DNA from: Pseudisothecium myosuroides
Taxonomy: Eukaryota; Streptophyta; Bryopsida; Hypnales; Lembophyllaceae
DNA: 64,000 nt
NCBI GenBank assembly: GCA_951799445.1
Contig: OX637289.1
Span: 310,001 to 374,000, forward strand
Direction of reading: 5' to 3'
Position 1 is the stretch's first letter. Each line of letters opens with the position of its first letter. The position numbers were made by a program, and so were the translations under genes. Below are positions 57,558-64,000 of the stretch, one piece after another. The notes beneath the pieces were generated by a model. That model had not been told where the DNA came from. It searched no databases and was given only the letters and a program-made list of their open reading frames with translations.

Positions 57558-60058
57558 TTGCAAAATGGCAACAAATTGAGTACTGGGTAGTGAGGCTTGA
57601 AGTCAGTGGTAATGGGTCCGTCATTTAGGGGTTAAACATTATAATCTTTGACTCCATTACAATGTTAATTAGTGTGATATTGTTGTGCTTTCTTCTCCTA
57701 TGAGATTTCTAACGTGTCTACTTTGAATTTATACAGTTATAATTCCAAAAAATTGAAAAAGTTTATACTTCTTATCAAAATGTATTCCGTTTTGGTCACC
57801 AAATGTCTGTTTAGAGAAAATTCCAAAAAACTCAAAACAAAACTTAAGCATTTAGGGAGCACAGGGCGTTATTGAATTTCTAATTAGAGAAGTTGCTAAA
57901 TTGATTTTATATTGTACGAGTGTATGGCAAGAAATTCAAAAATATTCATCTATGAGGGCCCTAGGCTAATTATTGCCTCAAAACCACTTGAAGTTGCCAT
58001 TTTGCATTTTTGCTTGCATTCATTTACAAATAAAAAGAAAAGAAAAAATTAGAATCTTAACATGCTAATATAGGATCATCACGTCACTTATTTCAACTGA
58101 TTTGGGAAAAAAATTCATATAATATGACCTTATCGAGTTAGCAATTGAAAGATATTAGACTTTGATAATTTGATTGCCATTTGAGGAAAATGTTTCATTT
58201 ATAAACTTTGAATTTAAAAATAAATATGAGGGGGTAGTTAATCTAAAGTCTAACTAAAAAAACCAAAAGACTAGAACTTGATTTTTCTTTTTTTTAAATT
58301 CTTAAGGCTTAAATCGGATAGACTCCTATGATCTCTATTTCAATGGAAACTTTTTCATAAGATAGATAAACTTCTGAGCTTTTGGGGATTACAATTTTTT
58401 ATCTCAATTGGTACCTGGGAACACAAGTTATGCCACAATAACTTCAAAATTGGGGAGACCGGGCAATCCAGGCAGCCAACAAAATCCACAACAATTTGAA
58501 ATAAAATTTTTAATTTTTTTTTGCTTGTAGAATGTATTTTCTTCCAAGTGGGAGGCTTTTATTCATTCCACATGGATTAGTAATGTGAAAATTATGGAGT
58601 TTCCTGTTTTGCGGGCAATCATAGCAATTTCTTGAATTAAATTTTCTTCTTTCACTTTGAATGCTAGGAACTTTCTATCTATATGGTCAAACATCACAAA
58701 TTTTTTATCACGGTATCTAAGACAAGTGTAGAAGAAGAATACAAGATCCTACAGGTAGATTCTCAAAGATATTTTTAAAATTTATTTGATAGGTGAACGC
58801 AGCAAAAGTGGTCATTTATAATGGTTTTGGCAAAAAAATGGCCTTGGGACTTCAGGAGATAACCCCTAAAGGACCAAGTTGATTTTCCTATCAAAAACTA
58901 TTCAAAACTGTCATTTCGATTGCAAAGTGAAGAGAACTTTTAAAAATGTTTTTTTTTTGCATATCCAACCATAAGATCTTATACTTGACTTGTATATGAA
59001 TACATGGAAGAAATTTCAGAAATTTTGACCATATAAATTGTTAGGTATATGCATGTAAAGCGAAAAAAACAATTTTTTTTGCACCTCGCTTGACTAGGTT
59101 TTTCGGCTTTGAATCTTTTTAGTTCAAATTTTTTATACTACAAATTTAAATGTTCTACTTATTCATGTTAAATACTTGAGTTGAGAATCTACCAAAAAAA
59201 ATTAGGAAAAAAATCACTTAATTTTCACTCATTCAAAAATTGTTAAGAGAGTTTTAGGGCCAAGATTGGGGAAAAAACTAAATTGTGGATAGCTTTTAGA
59301 TGGAATTGAATCATAATAATTCCAATGGTGAAATTGTTCTAGCCAAAAAATCTAACCTTGTCTAACAACTTTTCTTGAAAAATGCTAAAAATTGCATTCG
59401 AAAATGAATTCTACAACTTATTTTTTCAAGAAGAATAGAAGATGCTTAGATTGCCCGGAACACTAAGATTGTCCACAACTTTCTCATTATTAGTCCAAAG
59501 TGAATGAAACAAAGCTTCACATGTATAATCTTTGAGAAAAAAAAATTGAAAATAAATTATTCTGACTTCCTGTGTGTTTTTTGGGTTTTAGGGTCGAACT
59601 CCACTTTCGTTTATTGTGCCATAACTTTTGCACCCGGGAATCAAATACAATAAAAATTATATATCCACAAAGCTCTTGCAAAAATACACAACCTCCAAAA
59701 AACCCCAAACCTTTGTCTTCATATTCAGACCATAGAAACCTGCCCGGACCCATTTTGTCCCTTGAGGGGACAAGTGGTCCTTTAGGGGTTAACCTAATAT
59801 AAAATAGAACACTATTTTACCTACCATCTAAGCATACAAGCTTCTTATACGCTATTACAAAAATGGCCAATAGACAAATCCAACAAACAAAGGTCAAAGG
59901 CAAAGCAACAATACACGATGTGGAGAAAAATTGATAAATGTATATGTTTTATAAATCCGATAAAGGGCAGTAACCCTTTACATATGTATACTTTGTACAA
60001 CTTCCGGTATTTAATTCTATACATCTATTTAGTTGTACTGAATCTCACCCAAAACTAT
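57558..60058. other. AT-rich interior of the long-inverted-repeat element, no gene
   Basis: No supported ORF. 57640-57870 resembles 46735-46900. This is 3' to the RING gene and may contain its poly(A) signal. Confidence 0.45.
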
Positions 60059-62305
60059 CTATTCTATTCCTTCGATTACAATGCCACGTGCTACGCTCTG
60101 TCTCAAAAATCTCTGCAACTCTTCTCTTGATTGCAAAGTCTTCAAAAGCTCAGCTGTCATGTCATCATATCTATCGTGTAGGTGGGAATAAATGGCATTC
60201 AAGAGTTGAGGCTCATAGAAGGTATTGTCTTCAACGTAATTTGTTTGCTGCTCAAAAGTCAAATCATCTCGATATCCGATGGGATTGCCTTGAGCGTCAA
60301 ATAGCAAGTTGTGAGGATGTGGTTGACGCACAAAAATGTTGTGATCTGTGTCCCAATGTCCACCAACTATCTGAGCAAAGTATACTCGACGCCCTACATC
60401 ACCTTCTCCATACACCCTCTTGATTACCTCTGTCACATGGGCGTCATTCTCCCAATGTACATCAGCAATCGTTCGTGCGGGAAGGTGTCGAGTGTCCCCT
60501 CCCCACTTCCAAAACCATGTCAAGTCTTGACCCCAATATTCGCTATTACCTTGGTCCGATAAATTTTCTTTGTTATGCTCGTAATGTGCAGGCATATGGC
60601 CTTGGAGGCCAAACATTTCGTACAGTCGTCGATGAAATGGAGCCTTGCATTGCGCACATCTCTTTCTGGTGACCATGTGGGGAATGAGACACATAGGGTG
60701 GTATAAATGTATACACGTACCGAGACTCCATCCACCCTCGGGGCCAAATGGTTCTTGGCACATAATACACGTCGTCCCGTCTTTTACAAACTCAGGAACG
60801 GTAGGCCACACTAGTGGCCTAGTGCCATCACGTTGTACAGGCCCGTACCTATAGCGCTTGATATCATATTGGAATTCCAAGGCTGGATCATGATTCCAAT
60901 CAATGTTTGAATTTTCGTCTTTTACGGGCAAAGCATCGGAGAACATTTCTTCCACTCGAGGCCACGAGGTCAGGCCAAAATAACGTCGACCTCCATCATT
61001 GAATTCCGCAGCCACTCTCTTCACTTCAGTCTGCATTTGCTCGGTCTCATTTAGTATTAAGCTGCATACCAACTTTATATTGCACAATAATCGCAGCAGG
61101 TGCTCCTTCTGAGGATTCTGGACCATTCGCTGATTTTGAGCAATTATAGCACTCATGGTCCTTTCCATGTCTGTTTGAGCTGCAGTAAGAGACCGCACAT
61201 CTTCTTCAGCTTTGTTGGCGCGAATTTCCATAGTGCACATTGCGTTTGTTAATTCTTCAATGCTTGCTTTAGTGCTTCCAACCTCTGCTTCAGCTCGCTC
61301 GGCACGTGCACGCATAAGATCCAATGTGCCACCCTCTACACCTGGAAAATTTACCCGAGGCCGCACCGGAAACACATTTGTATTGCTCGGGCCTGGCCTA
61401 TCTTCATCCGCAGCATACGTAGCACGTTCCACTACGACATCGAGTGGTGGAATTCCTTCCATGCTCAACCGCCTTTCACGGGCTACAAGGTCAACTTCAC
61501 GCGCGACGAGTTTGGCATTTTCATCCATAAGGGCCTGAACCCTTGCTCTTTGAGCTTCCAACTCTGCAACATGTTGTCGTACTGCTTCCTCCTTTTGCGC
61601 TTGCAGTGTTTGGACTAATTGGCGCAAGCGAACCACTTCCTCGTCAACGACTTCTACTCCCTCGCCAACAACTTGTACTCCCTCACCAGCAGCTTCCACT
61701 CCACCAACTGGACCCTGTTGGTTGAGATTTATTCCAGTGCCCGTCTCAACCGCTACTTCCATCAAGTCCATCTTTGGCTGCTCAGCTTGCTCTTCCACGT
61801 TCTCGTGCACATGCGATAAATCGTCCAATGGCACTTGAGGATTGGGTGGAATTTCGCGAGCCCGGTTTGGCAATTGATTATTCCGTTTTTTGGCCAGGAA
61901 GGTACTCCAATCCACATCCTTCCCAAAAATAACATCCGCATATGCCATTTGGGTCAATGAAAGTGTGCCGTCTTTCTTTGTTCTTCGACCCCAAATGAAT
62001 AATGCCACTTCAATCAGCCGCTTCTTGAGGGCCGCGTGTTGACACATGTCAAAATTTACCACGCCTGAATTCACGTGCACCTGATATCGATCTTGGTCCC
62101 AATGGCGATTGATGTGGGCCCAATCTACATACTTCGCACATGTCGTTCTTGTCCATGGCTCACGCTCATCCATCCACCCTTCGTTTGCCAAAATATTCCG
62201 GTCATTGAATGTGTCCCAATCCAGCGTTGACCTATTCCCCCTCTTCTTTCTATTTGGGGGTTGACCTTCATGTCCTGAACCACCTGCTCCACCCTCAACG
62301 TCCAT
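60059..62305 (-). CDS. RING-H2 finger protein with long coiled coils, intact (748 residues)
   Basis: I chose the ATG at 62303-62305 (MDVEGGAGGSG) because a good acceptor (ATTGTGCAG) lies just upstream; the frame open further upstream looks intronic. The protein has a conserved-looking N-terminal block (residues ~25-130), coiled coils at about 222-285 and 329-395, and a RING-H2 domain at about 512-560. The ligands are CIMC, CIHLYH, PMC and CAQC, a C3H2C3 pattern. A well-conserved C-terminal half ends RGIVIEGIE. RING proteins are usually E3 ubiquitin ligases; its substrate is unknown. The frame has no stop over 2.2 kb, unlike nearly every other gene here, so it is recent, selected or expressed. 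Confidence 0.82.
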   Translation of the reverse strand: MDVEGGAGGSGHEGQPPNRKKRGNRSTLDWDTFNDRNILANEGWMDEREPWTRTTCAKYVDWAHINRHWDQDRYQVHVNSGVVNFDMCQHAALKKRLIEVALFIWGRRTKKDGTLSLTQMAYADVIFGKDVDWSTFLAKKRNNQLPNRAREIPPNPQVPLDDLSHVHENVEEQAEQPKMDLMEVAVETGTGINLNQQGPVGGVEAAGEGVQVVGEGVEVVDEEVVRLRQLVQTLQAQKEEAVRQHVAELEAQRARVQALMDENAKLVAREVDLVARERRLSMEGIPPLDVVVERATYAADEDRPGPSNTNVFPVRPRVNFPGVEGGTLDLMRARAERAEAEVGSTKASIEELTNAMCTMEIRANKAEEDVRSLTAAQTDMERTMSAIIAQNQRMVQNPQKEHLLRLLCNIKLVCSLILNETEQMQTEVKRVAAEFNDGGRRYFGLTSWPRVEEMFSDALPVKDENSNIDWNHDPALEFQYDIKRYRYGPVQRDGTRPLVWPTVPEFVKDGTTCIMCQEPFGPEGGWSLGTCIHLYHPMCLIPHMVTRKRCAQCKAPFHRRLYEMFGLQGHMPAHYEHNKENLSDQGNSEYWGQDLTWFWKWGGDTRHLPARTIADVHWENDAHVTEVIKRVYGEGDVGRRVYFAQIVGGHWDTDHNIFVRQPHPHNLLFDAQGNPIGYRDDLTFEQQTNYVEDNTFYEPQLLNAIYSHLHDRYDDMTAELLKTLQSREELQRFLRQSVARGIVIEGIE

Positions 62306-62579
62306 CCTTGATACCTGCACAATGACACACAAAAGTCTGTATGCGAATACACTGACAAATTGTTTTGCCTTCTGTTGCGTGAAGGCAACTGAAATGTGGC
62401 AAAACAAATGCCAAATGTATAACACTTCCTCTCAAATTGCAATGCAAAGCTTTCTCAAGCAAGGACAATGCAACTCAAAAGAGGAAGCGCTCAACAATGA
62501 ATCCTTAATCTCACTTATACCCCCCAATTACCGAGCCGGTTAGGGGGGTAATTAAGGTCAAATCAGCCGTTTTAATCTG

Positions 62580-62873
62580 TAATCCAGACCGTCCAAGGCG
62601 CCGGGCGGCCCGACGATCAACGGTCTGAACGTCCACTTAGGTTCGGCACAGGTTCGGGGCGCCGTCAAGAGGTTCGGGGGCGCCGTCAACAGGTTCAGCT
62701 TATAAAAAAAATCATTGCGCCGTCCGCGAGTTGGACGGACGCGGCGACGGACATTAATTACGGCTCGACGGCCTGTCCGTCCCCTCGACGGCCTGCCCGT
62801 CCCCTCCACGGAATGCCCATCCCTTCGACGGCTTGACCGTCCCCTCGACGGCCTGTCCGTCCTCTTCATTCAG
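62580..62873. repeat. GC-rich CGACGGCCTGTCCGTCCC minisatellite inside the right inverted repeat
   Basis: From 62755, 19-bp units of TCGACGGCCTGTCCGTCCCC repeat about six times up to 62865. It is preceded by GGTTCGG(G)GCGCCGTCAA repeats (62640-62700). It abuts the inner edge of the right terminal repeat at 62874. A matching block is missing inside the left repeat. Confidence 0.85.
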
Positions 62874-63543
62874 CTAGATATGTATAAAAAAATTTATATT
62901 TATTTTTCAGAGACAAAATTACATGTCTTCTTCACTTCTAATAAAAAATTTTAGACTTTTTTGTGGAAAATTGTTTTTTTTGAGAATTTTTGAAGAAAAA
63001 ATGAAGAAAAATTACATCAAATAGAAAATTATTTCAAAAAATCTGAAAATTTCACCATGTGGGTATATTACAATGACAAACATCATGGTGTAAACTCAAT
63101 TTCCGTGTCATTCTATATTTAGAAAATAATAGACATTGAAAATACATCCAATGTTCAAATTGCACTAAAATATTCAATATTAGGAATTTTTTCAAAATTC
63201 AAATTGGAGTAAAAACTAGAGTAGATGCCCTTCATTTTGTTAGTTGGGCTCAAACTCAAAAGATATCATTTTTGTGGAGAAATTTTTCAGATTTAGAGCA
63301 AGGAGCAAGAACTTCCCAAAGTAGACTAAAATAGCATATTTTGTGATCCGTTTTTTTTAATAACTTCTCATTTAAGTGAAGACAATCACTATCAAGACTA
63401 CAAACTCAATTGGATACTCTTCATAACCCGACACAAAAGATCAACAAAGAATATGTGGATGAAAAAGTGCTTCCAATCACTCTCCAGCTTGTTGGATAGT
63501 CATCCAAGCGCCACAAAATGGCGCCTTCGGCGTTCCAGGGTTA

Positions 63544-64000
63544 GAAATTGAATGCACCGCCAGGACTTCCCTAACTTTCATGGACACAACCCATTCCTGA
63601 TCGACGCCTTATGGTGGGATTGGTGGCTATGTAGGCTGTTCTGTTTCTGTGAAGCAGGAGATGAGCAGTGATTTATTACGGTGTGGTTCCCAAGGTAGTT
63701 GGGGCACATCACGATTGCCTCCAGTACTCTCAATGATGCAACCAACCTTGAATGGATTTTGCAATCAGCCCTTGGTTGGAAATAGGAAAGTCTATATGAC
63801 TAGAATGGTTTGAATAGAATCTTCGACAGAAAAATTCATAGTAATTACGTTTTGAGAAATAAAAATCTGAAAAATTATGGCAACCTTCCGAACTCTATTT
63901 TTGTACATATTTTGTCCAAAAATTAAAATTTCAGTTGCTTTCTTCATTTCTCACATGTGTCTTTGTATGAAAAAAAAATTGATTATTCTTGCTAATGGCA
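63544..64000. other. Right flank, nothing recognised
   Basis: Mixed-composition DNA after the long-inverted-repeat element. No gene, RNA or known repeat could be supported before the window ends. Confidence 0.4.

Larger units (their letters stand above)
56902..63543. mobile_element. 6.6-kb element with ~650-bp terminal inverted repeats and one gene
   Basis: The left repeat (56902-57557) and right repeat (62874-63543) are inverted copies. Both begin, read inward, TAACCCTGG and include GAAGCACTTTTTCATCCAC, GGGTTATGAAGA, CTCCTTGCTCTAA and CATATCTAG at the inner edge. Identity is roughly 80-85%. A single gene (60059-62305) lies between. No target duplication is obvious at the ends (GGATGGT against GAAATTG). 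Long inverted repeats suggest a MULE-like or fold-back DNA transposon. No transposase was recognised. Confidence 0.75.

Noticed and set aside
1..64000. CRISPR array, rRNA or tRNA genes
   Set aside because: No repeat array had unique equal-length spacers, and I found no tRNA box A/B pair or rRNA core sequence; direct repeats here are satellites or minisatellites.

Overview
The window is nuclear DNA from a land plant, most likely a moss. The evidence is a DYW-type pentatricopeptide-repeat (PPR) gene of the kind common in mosses, GT-AG introns, plant-like promoters, and fragments of plant cullin and SPOUT-methyltransferase genes. It is repeat-dominated: only the PPR gene at the left edge and a RING-finger gene inside a long-inverted-repeat element near the right edge look intact. 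I could not fix the species.

Layout. 1-3.25 kb: PPR-DYW gene (244-3247), probably two exons. 3.25-9.9 kb: AT-rich intergenic DNA with a duplicated promoter module, an old LTR scrap, a fold-back repeat and a 270-bp CACTA-type MITE. 9.9-14.2 kb: LTR D. 14.9-16.6 kb: an LTR scrap, then truncated pieces of two unrelated host genes (SPOUT1/C9orf114-like methyltransferase and cullin-1). 18.1-23.9 kb (minus strand): an FCP1-like HAD phosphatase gene and a decayed gene with a ParB-like N-terminus and a DNA-methyltransferase-like C-terminus. 23.9-32.6 kb: LTRs B and C, head to head. 32.6-37.4 kb: GC-rich patch, telo-box-rich DNA and satellite-like repeats. 37.4-42.3 kb: LTR A with a perfect 5-bp target duplication. 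42.3-48.4 kb: satellite repeats, a second MITE and an unidentified broken gene. 48.4-56.5 kb: broken gene with a DUF7869-type DDE/RNase-H-like domain, split by LTR E. 56.5-63.5 kb: GC-rich minisatellite and a 6.6-kb element with ~650-bp terminal inverted repeats around a 748-residue RING protein.

The main theme is a family of very long LTRs (4.3-4.85 kb; five large copies, about 35% of the window) with no gag/pol in sight. Each has TG...CA ends, a TATA box about 1.2-1.3 kb in, a copy-specific tandem repeat at one fixed place, a conserved tiny acidic exon (ATG to splice donor, 17-24 codons), and a 3'-terminal hairpin whose stem covaries between copies while its AAGGGTG loop stays fixed.

The second theme is a pair of gene regions (18.9-23.3 and 49.0-54.6 kb) that share a 15-bp palindrome, AGCTCGAWTCGAGCT, 14 times in non-coding DNA. 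In one region it brackets introns of the ParB/methyltransferase-like gene. Nearly all premature stops in these genes are TAG or TGA where CAG or CGA is the simplest ancestor, as expected from deamination of methylated cytosines in silenced elements.
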